A stretch of 64,000 bases of DNA from Rhodothermales bacterium (GTDB lineage Bacteria > Bacteroidota > Rhodothermia > Rhodothermales > Bin80), in the NCBI GenBank assembly GCA_028278205.1, contig JANQES010000039.1, forward strand, positions 1 through 64,000, read 5' to 3'. Below the pieces are notes generated by a model, which was not told the origin of the DNA, did not search any database, and worked only from the letters and a program-made list of their open reading frames with translations. This document shows, piece by piece, positions 18,096-27,110 of the stretch (its first letter is position 1; every line of letters starts with the position of its first letter). The position numbers were made by a program, and so were the translations under genes.

Positions 18096-18277
18096 GGTAC
18101 GGTGTACTCACTGGACGCAGTCAACACGATACGGCGTGATGCATTCCCGGTTCTATGCTACGATAGACGAGCCCACGGTTTCAAGTCTTATTGAAAAGAA
18201 TAGAAATTGTTCTTCATTTCTATTTGCTATTTTCCACTTCCTTGATCGTCCACCTTTTCCTTATCCGTCGTAGCGCT

Positions 18278-19078
18278 TTGCCTCGTTTGATCACTCTCAC
18301 ATCTGACTTCGGCCTGCGCGACGCGTACGTCGCGGCCATGAAGGGTACGATTCTGACCATTGCCCCGGAGGCGCAACTCATCGACATCGCGCATGAGATC
18401 ACGCCGCACGACGTGATGGAGGCCGCCTTCGTCTTGAACCAGGCCGTACCCTTTTTTCCGGAGGGGACGATCCACCTCGTCATCGTAGACCCCGGTGTAG
18501 GCACCGAGCGCCGGCCCGTGGCCCTGCGCCACGGCGACCACTACTTCGTCGGCCCCGATAACGGGCTCTTTGCGCTGTTGTTCGAAGACAAAACGCCGGA
18601 CGAACTCGTCGTCCTGGACCGCCCGGCGTACTGGCGCGTGCCCAACCCCAGCAAGACGTTCCACGGTCGAGACATCTTCGCGCCGGTGGCGGCTCACCTG
18701 GCTGCCGGACGCGCCCTTGGGGAGGTCGGCACGCCGCTTTCGGCGCTTCAACCCTTGCACTGGGCGCTGCCCATCGACGACAGCCAGGGCATCCGGGGAT
18801 GGATTGTTCACGTCGATCATTTTGGCAACTGCGTCACCAACATTCCCCGTTCCTTGTTTCACAAAAGGCGGACCGGGCGCGCGCTCAAGTGTTACGTCGG
18901 CAACGCGATACTCGATGAGGTCCACACCACCTACGGCGTCGTCGATACCGGCGAGCCGTTGCTGCTGTTCGGAAGCAGCAATTTCCTCGAAATTGCCGTC
19001 AATGCCGGGAACGCCGCCGACCTGCTCGACATTCGCAGAGGCACGCCCGTCAATGTCGTTTTTAGTGAAGAGCGGTAG
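18278..19078 (+). CDS. SAM hydroxide adenosyltransferase family protein (DUF62)
   Basis: 266 residues from the TTG at 18278. Homologues begin directly with the ITLTSDFG strand, which follows three residues later. A TTG at 18191 would add 29 hydrophobic residues not expected in this cytoplasmic family. Motifs include TSDFGLRDAYVAAMKG, IVDPGVGTERRPVAL, GPDNGLF, FHGRDIFAPVAAHLA and DHFGNCVTN. Members hydrolyse S-adenosylmethionine to adenosine and methionine; halogenases of the same fold use chloride or fluoride. Nothing here suggests a halogenase. The true start is uncertain. Confidence 0.86.
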   Translation: MPRLITLTSDFGLRDAYVAAMKGTILTIAPEAQLIDIAHEITPHDVMEAAFVLNQAVPFFPEGTIHLVIVDPGVGTERRPVALRHGDHYFVGPDNGLFALLFEDKTPDELVVLDRPAYWRVPNPSKTFHGRDIFAPVAAHLAAGRALGEVGTPLSALQPLHWALPIDDSQGIRGWIVHVDHFGNCVTNIPRSLFHKRRTGRALKCYVGNAILDEVHTTYGVVDTGEPLLLFGSSNFLEIAVNAGNAADLLDIRRGTPVNVVFSEER

Positions 19079-19084
19079 GGGTTC

Positions 19085-19275
19085 GCCGTCATTTGGCTTC
19101 GCCGTCATTCGCTTCGCGGTCATTTGGCTTCGCCGTCATTTGCGCCTTTGGCGCGTCATTTGCTCGCTACGCTCGCTGTCATTTGTTGTCGAATTCAACC
19201 AATGACAATAAATGACGCGAGCGAAGCGAGCAACTGACACGAGCGAAGCGAGTACATGACGTGAACGAAGTGAAC
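19085..19275. repeat. GTCATT mosaic element with GC mini-palindromes
   Basis: GTCATTT or GTCATTC occurs six times on the left, each copy except the last followed by a small spacer (GGCTTCGCC, GCTTCGCG, GCGCCTTTGGCGC), most of them palindromic. The last copy opens the core. On the right, TGAC words alternate with GCGAGCGAAGCGAGC-type spacers, complementary to left spacers. The centre carries a TTCAACC, AATGACAATAAATGAC core that is also present at 41069-41225 and, diverged, at 58370-58450. Confidence 0.88.
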
Positions 19276-19292
19276 CATTGACTTCTAACCCT

Positions 19293-20606
19293 ATGCCCGA
19301 TACATCGCTCACCAAGCGCCAGGAATCGCTCCTGTCGCATCTCGAAAGCGTCTATTTGTTGGCGCAGACGGTCTCGTCCGACGCCCAGACGGCGGCACGC
19401 CTCGTCGAAGCAGCCTACACACAGGCTTTTGTGACGCTTCCGCTGAGCAATCCGGCGCGCAATGAAAAACGCTGGCTCTTCCGCCTCTTGCTCCAGATCC
19501 GCCACGAACAGGCCGAATTCGAACGGCATACGGCGGAAGAAGAGGCCCGCGCCCAGGCGCCGCCCGCCGCCCTGACCGACCTGCGCCGGCGGCTGGCCCG
19601 GCAGATAGCAAGCCGCGCGCTGCCCACCACACTGACAACCCTCCCCGACGATCAACGGCTGATCCTGCTGCTCTGCGACGCCGAAGGCCTTTCTTGTGAC
19701 GATGCCGCCTTCGTGCTCGCCGTCGAGGCCGAGACAGCCTGCGAAAGCCTCGAACAAGCCCGCGCTGCCGTCAACGACACGCTGCGCGCCGGGGTCTCGG
19801 AGCAAGAACGACGCCTGCTCGTAGAGAACCTGCCCGACGACTGGCTCCGCCCTACGCTACGCCGCACGGTCGAAGCCGAGTTTGACCTCCCGCCTTCCAC
19901 GCTGCGCCACGCCATCGTCGCGTCTACGCTGCATCCGACGGCTGAGCCGGCGTCGGAGCCCGCGTCGGAGACGCCGCCTCCCCTTGACGCGCCTGCCGCT
20001 ACCGAGGACAAACCGAGCCGTCCTCAGGCTACACCGCCGAAACGAACCAAAAGCAGACGCCTGAGCCGGGTGGCCTTCATGGTGTTGCTCTTCGTGGCCG
20101 TGGCTGCTGTGAGCTATCTGGCCTCTGATTCCTTCGTGAATCGCCCGCCCGAAACCAACCTCATCACGCTCTCGGTCAAACAGGCCGATGCGGTGCAACC
20201 CTCGCTGGAGACCGACAGCCCCGAAGAGGCCGAAGCCTATGTGCAAGACCAGTTGCAGTGGCGCCTGACGCTGCCCAGCATCGACCAGGCGGCGCTCAGC
20301 GGCGTGGGCTTGCGCGAGGTGGCGCCGGCCATCACGGTGCCCGTCTTCCTCTACCAGGACGCTGCCGGCGAGACCGCCGAGCGCATCGCGCTCTACGTCT
20401 TCAGCTACACCCTCCTCGACCAACACGACGACCGCCTCAAACTCGAACCGGAGATCCAACAACAGATCACAGACACCGGACGCTTCGACCTCCACGACCT
20501 CGGCAAACGCAACGTGCTCGTCTGGCGCCACCGCGACGACATCTTCGTCGCCGTCACCCCCGGCGACCCGGAAGCCCTCCGCCAACGCATCGTGTTCCCC
20601 TCTTAG
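19293..20606 (+). CDS. Sigma-70-like protein fused to a membrane segment and C-terminal domain
   Basis: 437 residues from ATG 19293; a TTG at 19278 lies in the repeat. Residues about 14-75 resemble a degenerate sigma region 2 (VYLLAQTVSSDAQTAARLVEA, then KRWLFRLLLQIRHEQ). Residues 108-163 resemble region 4 (LTTLPDDQRLILLLCDAEGL, then CDDAAFVLAVEAETACESLEQ). A Pro/Ala/Glu-rich linker leads to a transmembrane helix at about 259-277 (AFMVLLFVAVAAVSYLA). The last 160 residues are unrecognised and probably periplasmic. Both sigma regions are weak, so it may be a non-DNA-binding relative. The stop codon lies inside a 28-base palindrome. Confidence 0.65.
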   Translation: MPDTSLTKRQESLLSHLESVYLLAQTVSSDAQTAARLVEAAYTQAFVTLPLSNPARNEKRWLFRLLLQIRHEQAEFERHTAEEEARAQAPPAALTDLRRRLARQIASRALPTTLTTLPDDQRLILLLCDAEGLSCDDAAFVLAVEAETACESLEQARAAVNDTLRAGVSEQERRLLVENLPDDWLRPTLRRTVEAEFDLPPSTLRHAIVASTLHPTAEPASEPASETPPPLDAPAATEDKPSRPQATPPKRTKSRRLSRVAFMVLLFVAVAAVSYLASDSFVNRPPETNLITLSVKQADAVQPSLETDSPEEAEAYVQDQLQWRLTLPSIDQAALSGVGLREVAPAITVPVFLYQDAAGETAERIALYVFSYTLLDQHDDRLKLEPEIQQQITDTGRFDLHDLGKRNVLVWRHRDDIFVAVTPGDPEALRQRIVFPS

Positions 20607-20630
20607 ATTTTGGATTAATCCAAAATCTAA
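20603..20630. terminator. 28-base perfect palindrome between convergent genes (AATCCAA word)
   Basis: TTAGATTTTGGATT at 20603-20616 is followed directly by its complement at 20617-20630. It contains the TAG stop of the sigma-like gene and ends two bases from the stop of the convergent histidine kinase. Position suggests a two-way terminator; the word belongs to the family at 11123, 21983, 30614, 42571 and 46971. Confidence 0.8.
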
Positions 20631-20632
20631 AA

Positions 20633-21961
20633 TCACCCAACCGCTGGTAGTTCGATCCGGAACGTCGTGCCCTGGCCGGGCTTCGACTGGGCCAGCGTCA
20701 GCGAGCCGCCGTGGTAGTCTTCGACGATACGTTTGGCGAGGCTCAGGCCCAGGCCCCAGCCGCGCTTTTTGGTGCTGTAGCCGGGCCGGAAGACGTTTTT
20801 CCACTGCCGCCGGTCGATGCCCTTGCCGTTGTCGCCCACGTCGATGAAGACACGACCGTTTTCGCGGCGGGCCGAAATTTTGATCTTACCTTCCCGCTTT
20901 TCGATGGCATCGAGCGCGTTCTTGAGCAGATTTTCGATTACCCACTCGAACAACTGCGCGTTGAGCGGAGCGCGCAGCCCGTCGGGCACCTCCACGTCTA
21001 GCGAGACGCCGTGCTGCGGGAAGCGTCGCCGGATATAATCGGCGGTGTTGGAGATAAACGGGGCCAGCGGCATGGCCTCCAGCTTGGGCAACGAGCCGAT
21101 GTCGTTGAAGCGGTTGGCGACGCGGCTGAGGCGTTCGATGTCTTTTTCCACCTCGTCGAGCGCAGCGTCGTGGGCGCCGGGCGCCATGTCGGTCTGGCGC
21201 AGCAGTTCGAGCCATCCCATCAGGCTGGAGATGGGCGTGCCGAGTTGATGCGCCGCTTCGCGGGCCATGCCCACCCAGAGGCTGCTTTGCTCGTTGCGCC
21301 GGACGTACGAAAAGCCGAGGTAGCCCACCAGCACAAACAGCCCCACAAACAACAACTGGAGATACGGATAAATCCGCAGTTCCTGGATCAGCTCCGACTC
21401 GTCGTAATAGACGAACTGCTTGAGCGTCGCTTCCGGATCTCCGAGTTCTATGGGGATGGGCGGATAGGTCTCGGCCATCTGCCCGACGCGCTGCTGAACC
21501 CGCATCGAATCGGCCCTGGAGACCGGAATCGAATCCGGCACAGAGATGTTATGCCAGGAGACCGGCCAATCCAGGCTATCGGCGATGATCGCCGGCACGT
21601 GGTTGTAATACTTCGAGATGATGTCCAGCACGAAGTTGAGTTGATCGTCCGGCGGCATCGCCTGCGCCCAGTCTACCGCTTCCCGATACGCCTCGATCTC
21701 AGCCCGGCGCTCGGGTGTGGCCGCCGTGCTGCGCGCCCGGTCGAGAAACTCTTCGAGCTCCAGGAAATGCTTTTGATAAGGGTTCGAGGGCGCCGTGACG
21801 AGCAGTTTGTTGGCCTGCGCCCAGACCTGCATTCCCGTGCTCTCGCGCTCGCGCAAGCGGTTGACGAGGTGGTTCGTGTAGGCCAACGACGCCACAGCAA
21901 TCAGCACAGCAAAAACGATCAACCCCAGCTTCAGGTTGATGGTAAGGCGATACGCCTTCAT
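20633..21961 (-). CDS. Sensor histidine kinase with periplasmic domain
   Basis: 442 residues. Transmembrane helices at about 10-29 and 201-220 bracket a periplasmic region of about 170 residues that I do not recognise. The dimerisation/phosphoacceptor box is AREAAHQLGTPISSLMGWLELL with His about 238. The catalytic domain has ENLLKNALDAI (N box), VGDNGKGID (G1), FRPGYSTKKRGWGLGLSLAKRI (F/G2) and GQGTTFRIELP. There is no HAMP domain and no adjacent response regulator, so its partner is elsewhere. It acts at the inner membrane. Confidence 0.9.
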   Translation of the reverse strand: MKAYRLTINLKLGLIVFAVLIAVASLAYTNHLVNRLRERESTGMQVWAQANKLLVTAPSNPYQKHFLELEEFLDRARSTAATPERRAEIEAYREAVDWAQAMPPDDQLNFVLDIISKYYNHVPAIIADSLDWPVSWHNISVPDSIPVSRADSMRVQQRVGQMAETYPPIPIELGDPEATLKQFVYYDESELIQELRIYPYLQLLFVGLFVLVGYLGFSYVRRNEQSSLWVGMAREAAHQLGTPISSLMGWLELLRQTDMAPGAHDAALDEVEKDIERLSRVANRFNDIGSLPKLEAMPLAPFISNTADYIRRRFPQHGVSLDVEVPDGLRAPLNAQLFEWVIENLLKNALDAIEKREGKIKISARRENGRVFIDVGDNGKGIDRRQWKNVFRPGYSTKKRGWGLGLSLAKRIVEDYHGGSLTLAQSKPGQGTTFRIELPAVG

Positions 21962-21982
21962 GGCTTAGAAATGGCTGTTGTA

Positions 21983-22014
21983 TTAGATTTTGGATTCAAG
22001 AATCCAAAATCTAA
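21983..22014. repeat. 15-bp perfect hairpin, AATCCAA word
   Basis: TTAGATTTTGGATTC at 21983-21997 and its complement at 22000-22014, with a two-base loop. It lies 3' of purA on the minus strand, before the histidine kinase gene. It could act as the purA terminator. The same 14-base core is found at 20603. Confidence 0.85.
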
Positions 22015-22020
22015 AAGGGT

Positions 22021-23316
22021 TCAGACCGAGATCTTGGAGCGCTGGCCGTTGATGGTCTGGCTGCGTTTGGGGCCTGTCGAGATCATGCTGATGCCCACGC
22101 CCATGAAATCGGCCACGAATTGCAGGTAGCGCTGCGCCGTCTTCGGCAAGTCGCCGAATTCCTGGGCGCCGGTGATGTCTTCCGTCCAGCCCGGCATCGT
22201 ATCGAAGATCGGCTCGACGGTTTGCAACGTCTGCACCTCGGCAGGGAAGCGCGTCTGTTCTTTGTCGTGATACCGATACCGGGTGCAGATCTCGATAGGA
22301 TCGATGCCGGTAAGCACGTCGAGCTTGGTGATGGCCAGTTCGGTGAAGCCGTTGATCATGGCGGTATAGCGCAGCGCCACCAGATCGAGCCAGCCGCAAC
22401 GCCGGGGGCGGCCTGTAGTGGCGCCGAACTCCGCGCCCACCTCGCGCAGGCGCTCGCCGGTTTCGTTTTCGAGTTCGGTGGGGAAAGGCCCGTTGCCCAC
22501 CCGCGTGCAATAGGCCTTGACGATGCCGATGACGCGATCTACCGCCGTCGGCGGGATGCCCAGGCCCGTGCAGGCGCCGCCGGCCGTCGGGTGGCTCGAC
22601 GTCACGAACGGGTAGGTGCCGAAGTCTACGTCGAGCAACGAGCCTTGCGCGCCTTCAGCCAGCACATGCTTGCCCTCGCGCAGCGTCTGGTTGAGATACG
22701 CCGCCGTGTCGGTCACATACGGATCGATCCGCTTGTCGAACTCGACGTATTCCTCGATGATCTGCTCGACGTCGAGTTCTTCGGCGCCGTAGACGCTTTT
22801 GAGGATGGCGTTTTTTTCGTCGATCGAGGCTTTGAGCTTGCGCCGCAGCACGTCGCGGTCGAGCAGATCGACGACGCGAATGCCGGTGCGGGCAAACTTG
22901 TCTACGTAAGACGGCCCGATGCCGCGCCCGGTCGTGCCGATGGCCCCGGCGTCGCGCGCCTGCTCGCGGGCCTGCTCGATCTTTTTGTGATAGGGCATGA
23001 TCAGGTGGGCGTTGTGCGAGATGAACAAGCGCCCCTCGACCTCATAGCCCAGCTCCCGGATCATGCCGATTTCTTCCATCAACGCCACCGGGTCGATCAC
23101 CACGCCGTTGCCGATGACGCAGGAAACCCCTTCGTGGAAGATGCCGCTGGGCACCAGATGCAATATAAACGTCTGATCGCCCCAACAGATGGTGTGCCCG
23201 GCGTTGGCCCCGCCCTGATAGCGGGCCACCACGGCAACCTCGTCACTCAAAAGATCGACGATCTTGCCTTTGCCTTCGTCGCCCCATTGGCTCCCAATAA
23301 CGACCGTTACAGCCAT
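22021..23316 (-). CDS. purA: Adenylosuccinate synthetase
   Basis: 431 residues, normal for the family. It joins IMP and aspartate with GTP to make adenylosuccinate, the first committed step to AMP. The GTP-binding opening GSQWGDEGKGKIVDLL lies at residues 8-23, followed by GGANAGHT, IGTTGRGIGPSYVDK near 147-161 and EGAQGSLLDVDFGTYPFVTS near 221-240. The C-terminal STGPKRSQT is the GTP-base motif. All key residues look intact. ATG 23316 gives the standard MAVTVVIGSQWG start. Confidence 0.96.
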   Translation of the reverse strand: MAVTVVIGSQWGDEGKGKIVDLLSDEVAVVARYQGGANAGHTICWGDQTFILHLVPSGIFHEGVSCVIGNGVVIDPVALMEEIGMIRELGYEVEGRLFISHNAHLIMPYHKKIEQAREQARDAGAIGTTGRGIGPSYVDKFARTGIRVVDLLDRDVLRRKLKASIDEKNAILKSVYGAEELDVEQIIEEYVEFDKRIDPYVTDTAAYLNQTLREGKHVLAEGAQGSLLDVDFGTYPFVTSSHPTAGGACTGLGIPPTAVDRVIGIVKAYCTRVGNGPFPTELENETGERLREVGAEFGATTGRPRRCGWLDLVALRYTAMINGFTELAITKLDVLTGIDPIEICTRYRYHDKEQTRFPAEVQTLQTVEPIFDTMPGWTEDITGAQEFGDLPKTAQRYLQFVADFMGVGISMISTGPKRSQTINGQRSKISV

Positions 23317-23323
23317 CTCATTT

Positions 23324-23410
23324 TTAGTGTTTGAGTGTTATCGTGTTATAGTGTTTGAGTTTTTTGATCTGATCAACTACAACACTCAAACACTACCGCA
23401 CTAAAACACT
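23324..23410. repeat. Octamer inverted array, word TGTTTGAG/TGTTATAG
   Basis: Left copies run 23324-23361 and right copies (AACACTCAAACACT) about 23380-23410. It begins eight bases upstream of the purA start codon and fills the 5' region of purA. Same word family as 16950 and 34008. Confidence 0.83.
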
Positions 23411-23424
23411 TTTCGAGACACAGC

Positions 23425-23455
23425 GAAGGCGGCGAGGCACGCCCTCGCCGCCTTC
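23425..23455 (-). terminator. 13-bp GC hairpin downstream of the STAS gene
   Basis: GAAGGCGGCGAGG at 23425-23437 and its exact complement at 23443-23455, with a five-base loop. It lies 61 bases past the stop of the STAS gene in its direction of transcription. It has a strong stem but no T tract, so the terminator call is tentative. Confidence 0.55.
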
Positions 23456-23516
23456 AACATTTCGATGCCGGGCACCGCGCACCCATGCAGGCCTGCTATG
23501 CGCAGGAGCCCGCGTC

Positions 23517-23870
23517 TCACGCGACTGGATCAGACTCGTAGCTCTTGGCCGCTTCCTCCACCGAGTCGTAGTGCTTGAAGACGGTGATGAGCTTCGTGAT
23601 GATCAACAACGACTGAATGCGGTCGGCGGCATTGGCCAGGCGTAGATCGCCGCCGGAGTTGCGCATCGTGGTCATGCCGCTGATGAGCATACCGAGGCCA
23701 CTCGAATTCATGAACTTCACCTTCGAGAGATCGACCACCACGTTCTTCTTACCACTCTCCTTGAGATCGTGGAGGGTGTCGTGGAGTTTGGCGCCGTCAG
23801 GCCCTCCCATGATGTTTCCTTTGAGCTTGATGACGACGGAGTTGTAACGCTCATCGACCGAGTAGTTCAT
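23517..23870 (-). CDS. STAS-domain anti-sigma factor antagonist
   Basis: 117 residues, a single STAS domain. IKLKGNIMGGPDGAKLHDTL opens the fold. KNVVVDLSKVKFMNSSGLGM carries the conserved serine (about residue 56-57) that is phosphorylated by an anti-sigma kinase in SpoIIAA/RsbV-type switches. The C-terminal helices end VEEAAKSYES. No kinase of the RsbW type is next to it. Monocistronic, between the purA region and secF. Confidence 0.88.
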   Translation of the reverse strand: MNYSVDERYNSVVIKLKGNIMGGPDGAKLHDTLHDLKESGKKNVVVDLSKVKFMNSSGLGMLISGMTTMRNSGGDLRLANAADRIQSLLIITKLITVFKHYDSVEEAAKSYESDPVA

Positions 23871-23996
23871 ATGATCTCCGGGCTAAATGGCTGGGTTTTG
23901 AACAAGAGCGTACCGTATCGGTCTCTCCTGAACGTACCTACGGTTGAAAAAGGGTTGACAGAACGTGAGACGAGCGAAGCGACTCACGAAGTAAAC

Positions 23997-24064
23997 ATGA
24001 AACGTAAAACGTGAGGGTGCTTTAGAAACGGTGGGTCGAGCACCCTCACGTTTCACGTTTTACG
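23997..24064. repeat. Heptamer inverted array, words GTAAAAC/GTGAAAC
   Basis: AAACGTGAGGGTGC at 24007-24020 is complementary to 24040-24053. Beyond it, copies of ATGAAAC/GTAAAAC face TCACGTT/TTACG. It is 3' of secF and 5' of the STAS gene. A short GCGAAGC piece of the GTCATT-mosaic type precedes it near 23970. Confidence 0.8.
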
Positions 24065-24069
24065 CAACG

Positions 24070-25014
24070 CTACCGCTTACGGCTTCGGGCTTTCTGGGCG
24101 GGAACGCGCGCGTGCAACTCCACCACCACCGGGGTCGCCACGAACACCGACGAGTAGGTGCCGATGAAGATCCCGATGATCAGGGCGAAGGCAAAACCGC
24201 GCAACACCTCGCCTCCGAATATAAACAGCGTCGCTACCACGAGCAAGGTCGTGCTTGAGGTAATGACCGTCCGGCTCAACGTCGTATTGACCGACCTGTT
24301 GACGACCTTGTTGTAGGGCTCGGTCTTAAACAGGTTGGTGAACTCGCGGATACGGTCGAAAATAACCACCGTATCGTTGAGCGAATACCCGACGATGGTC
24401 AGAAACGCCGCGATGATGGCCTGATCGATCTGCAACGAAAACGGCATCAGCCCTTGCAGCATCGCGAAGACGCCCAGCGTGATCAACACGTCGTGGAAGA
24501 GCGCCGCCACGGCCCCCAGCCCAAAACGCCACTCAAAGCGGATCAGGATGTAGATAAAAATCACCAGCAGCGACCCGAAGACCGCGTAGATGGCCCCACG
24601 CTTGAGATCCTCGGCAAAACGAGGACCGACGATGTCTGTCTTGACCACCCTGGGCGCCGCCTCCGGATAGGCCGCCTCGATACCGCCGATGATCTGGCCC
24701 TGGATCTGGCTGATGTCTCCGGTGTCGAGCGTCCGGATGAGCAGAGCATCGCCGCCATCGACCGAGACGTCGGAATAGGTTTTCACCTCGGGCGCTGAGC
24801 CGAGCGCCCCGGCCAGCACATCTCGGACGTCGGTGGCCGGCAACACCTGCTCACTTTCGACGACGAACTCCATGCCGCCTTTGAAGTCGATGCCCATCTC
24901 CAGGCCCCGCACCACAAACGCGATGAGGCTCAGAATCAGGAGTGTGCCGGAGAAGATATACCCCTTCTTCCGGCTCTCCACAAAGTTGAAGTTTGCGTTT
25001 TCGAATACACGCAT
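24070..25014 (-). CDS. secF: Protein translocase subunit SecF
   Basis: 314 residues. The N-terminal helix follows FVESRKKGYIFSGTLLILSL. The family motif GIDFKGGMEFVVES lies near residues 42-55. VGPRFAEDLKRGAIYAVFGS starts the helical bundle, and VGYSLNDTVVIFDRIREF near 214-231 is the conserved SecF loop. SecF works with SecD and YajC, using proton flow to finish periplasmic export through SecYEG. It lies downstream of secD on the same strand, separated by a TACTGCG-type array. Confidence 0.95.
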   Translation of the reverse strand: MRVFENANFNFVESRKKGYIFSGTLLILSLIAFVVRGLEMGIDFKGGMEFVVESEQVLPATDVRDVLAGALGSAPEVKTYSDVSVDGGDALLIRTLDTGDISQIQGQIIGGIEAAYPEAAPRVVKTDIVGPRFAEDLKRGAIYAVFGSLLVIFIYILIRFEWRFGLGAVAALFHDVLITLGVFAMLQGLMPFSLQIDQAIIAAFLTIVGYSLNDTVVIFDRIREFTNLFKTEPYNKVVNRSVNTTLSRTVITSSTTLLVVATLFIFGGEVLRGFAFALIIGIFIGTYSSVFVATPVVVELHARVPAQKARSRKR

Positions 25015-25087
25015 GGTTCTTTCCGTTTAACGCCTGCGCTTCGGCAGAAGCGCAAGCAATCTATTCAAGGTCGTTAAGCTCACAAAC

Positions 25088-25140
25088 GTACCGCGTATTG
25101 CGTATTGGTGCTGCCTCTACGCAGTACGAAATACGCCGTA
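25088..25140. repeat. Heptamer inverted array, word TACCGCG/TATTGCG, within secDF
   Basis: Left arm 25088-25107 (GTACCGCGTATTGCG) and right arm 25118-25140 (TACGCAGTACGAAATACG) pair imperfectly. It sits inside the secD-secF operon, directly abutting the secD stop codon at 25141. An element here could tune secF relative to secD. Confidence 0.82.
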
Positions 25141-27072
25141 TCACCCATAACTCACGCTCATCCGGCGTTCGATTACCATGTAATCGAAGATGATGCGGGT
25201 GAAGACGATGGCGCTAAAGAGCGAGGCGAGGATGCCTGCCATGAGCGTCACCGCAAAACCCTGGATGGGGCCGATGCCGAACGAATACAGAATCACACCG
25301 ACGAAGAACGTCGTGATGTTGGCGTCGATGATAGCGCTGAGCGCCTTGGCGTAGCCGCCGTCTATCGAGGCCTTGAGGGTCTTGCCCGAGTTCTGTTCTT
25401 CGCGTATTCGCTCGAAGATGAGCACGTTGGCATCGACGGCCATACCGATGGTCAGCACGATGCCGGCGATGCCCGGCAGCGTTAGCGTGGCATTAAAGCC
25501 GGCCAGGATACCCAGGATGAAGATCAGGTTGATCATCAGCGCCAGGTCGGCCACGACGCCGCCGGTGCGATAGTAGAAAATCATGAAGATCGCCACGATC
25601 AACAGACCTACCATCACCGAGCGGAAACCAGCCTGGATCGACGCCTGCCCCAGGCTCGGCCCGACGGTCCGCTCTTCGACAATGTTCACCGGCGCAGGCA
25701 GGGCGCCCGACTTGAGCACCGTCACGATGTCTTCGGCTTCCTGGCGCGAGTCGAGCCCTGTGATCTGCGAACGCCCGCCGGGAATCTTGCCCAGCACGTT
25801 CGGATACGAATAAACCACGCCGTCGAGCACGATGGCGATGTTCTTGCCGACGTTGGCGCCCGTCACCCGCGACCAGATCCGCGCCCCTTCGGAGTTCATG
25901 TTCATCCCCACCTGAGGCAGGTTGGTGGATTGATCGAAATCGACGCGGGCGTCGGTGATGACCTCGCCGGTGAGTTCTGCGTCTATGTTGACGGCCAGAA
26001 CCTCGTAGTACTCGACCTCCTGCCCGATGTCCATCGGATTGGCCGAATAGAGCAGTTCGATGTTGCGCGGAAGCAGGTTCAGCACCTTTGGATCGCGCAG
26101 CATGGCGTTGAAGGCCGCTGTATCCTGCACCGAAACGCGCCCGAAGATGACGCTGCCCTGCCCTACCGGCTGCACGATGTCCAGAAACGGGTTGCCGGCC
26201 AGCCCGGCGTCGTCGCCCCCGTCGAGGAGTTGGGTCACGTCGAAGCTCGTGTCAACCCCGGCAGAGTCGACCTCGGCGACGTCGGGTAGCGCCTCGGGGG
26301 TGTCGCCGGTTTCCGGGGCGGCGGTGGTGTCGGCGGCGGCGGTGTCGGGCATCGCCACATCCACCTCGAAGTGCTGAATGATGCGCTGGATCGAGGTGTT
26401 GAGTTCGCCGGGGTCAGCCATCAGGCGAAATTCGAGCCGGGCCGTGCCCTTGAGCAGCTTACGCACGCGTTCGGGGTCGTCGATGCCGGGCAACTCGACG
26501 ACGATGCGCCGTGAGCCTTGCCGCTGAATCGACGGCTCGGTGACGCCGAACCGGTCTACGCGGTTACGAATGATTTCGATAGCGCGGACGATGGCGTCGT
26601 CGGCTTGTTGTTGGAGATAGCCTATCACCTCGGCATTACTAGACCGGCGGGTGATGTCTTCGCTGCGGAAGTAGCGCGAAAGGCTGGCGTTGGCATCCCG
26701 CTTTTCGAACTCTTGCTGGAAGGCATTGATGAGCGCAACGTCTTCGACATTAGCGCGCTGGCTGGCCTCGCGGAGCACCGCGTCGAAGGTCTCGTCGCGG
26801 CGTTCATCGGCCAGTTGTTCGAGCAGTTCCGTGAGCCCTACTTCGAGCGTGACGTGCATGCCGCCCTGGAGGTCGAGGCCCAGCTTGAGGGCATCCTCCT
26901 GAATGCTACGCAACTTGGTGTAGTTGTCCTGGCGAAACGCCTCCTGCTCTTCTTCGGGGAGGTTGTTGATCTTCCGGTTGTAGTACAACCCCTGCATCGA
27001 CGGGAAGAGGTACCAAAACGAAAGCGCCAGAAAGAAGATCACCAAGCCGATCTTAAATCCGTTTCCTTGCAT
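25141..27072 (-). CDS. secD: Protein translocase subunit SecD
   Basis: 643 residues. After the first helix (GLVIFFLALSFWYLFPSMQG) comes the GLDLQGGMHVTLEV motif near residues 63-76. The large periplasmic region contains NRVDRFGVTEPSIQRQGSRR near 191-210 and an Asp/Ala/Thr-rich insert around 255-300 (TAAADTTAAPETGDTPE) that looks lineage-specific. The C-terminal six-helix region has AVDANVLIFERIREE, the conserved SecD loop. Partner of SecF. A 5' GGCAAAT array lies just upstream. Confidence 0.95.
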   Translation of the reverse strand: MQGNGFKIGLVIFFLALSFWYLFPSMQGLYYNRKINNLPEEEQEAFRQDNYTKLRSIQEDALKLGLDLQGGMHVTLEVGLTELLEQLADERRDETFDAVLREASQRANVEDVALINAFQQEFEKRDANASLSRYFRSEDITRRSSNAEVIGYLQQQADDAIVRAIEIIRNRVDRFGVTEPSIQRQGSRRIVVELPGIDDPERVRKLLKGTARLEFRLMADPGELNTSIQRIIQHFEVDVAMPDTAAADTTAAPETGDTPEALPDVAEVDSAGVDTSFDVTQLLDGGDDAGLAGNPFLDIVQPVGQGSVIFGRVSVQDTAAFNAMLRDPKVLNLLPRNIELLYSANPMDIGQEVEYYEVLAVNIDAELTGEVITDARVDFDQSTNLPQVGMNMNSEGARIWSRVTGANVGKNIAIVLDGVVYSYPNVLGKIPGGRSQITGLDSRQEAEDIVTVLKSGALPAPVNIVEERTVGPSLGQASIQAGFRSVMVGLLIVAIFMIFYYRTGGVVADLALMINLIFILGILAGFNATLTLPGIAGIVLTIGMAVDANVLIFERIREEQNSGKTLKASIDGGYAKALSAIIDANITTFFVGVILYSFGIGPIQGFAVTLMAGILASLFSAIVFTRIIFDYMVIERRMSVSYG

Positions 27073-27110
27073 AATTACACCTGGGATTGAGGTTCAAGCC
27101 AAAGGGAAAT

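Noticed and set aside
19085-19275. Insertion-sequence end
   Set aside because: The repeats have no transposase nearby and no clear target-site duplication in the window, though mobility is not excluded.
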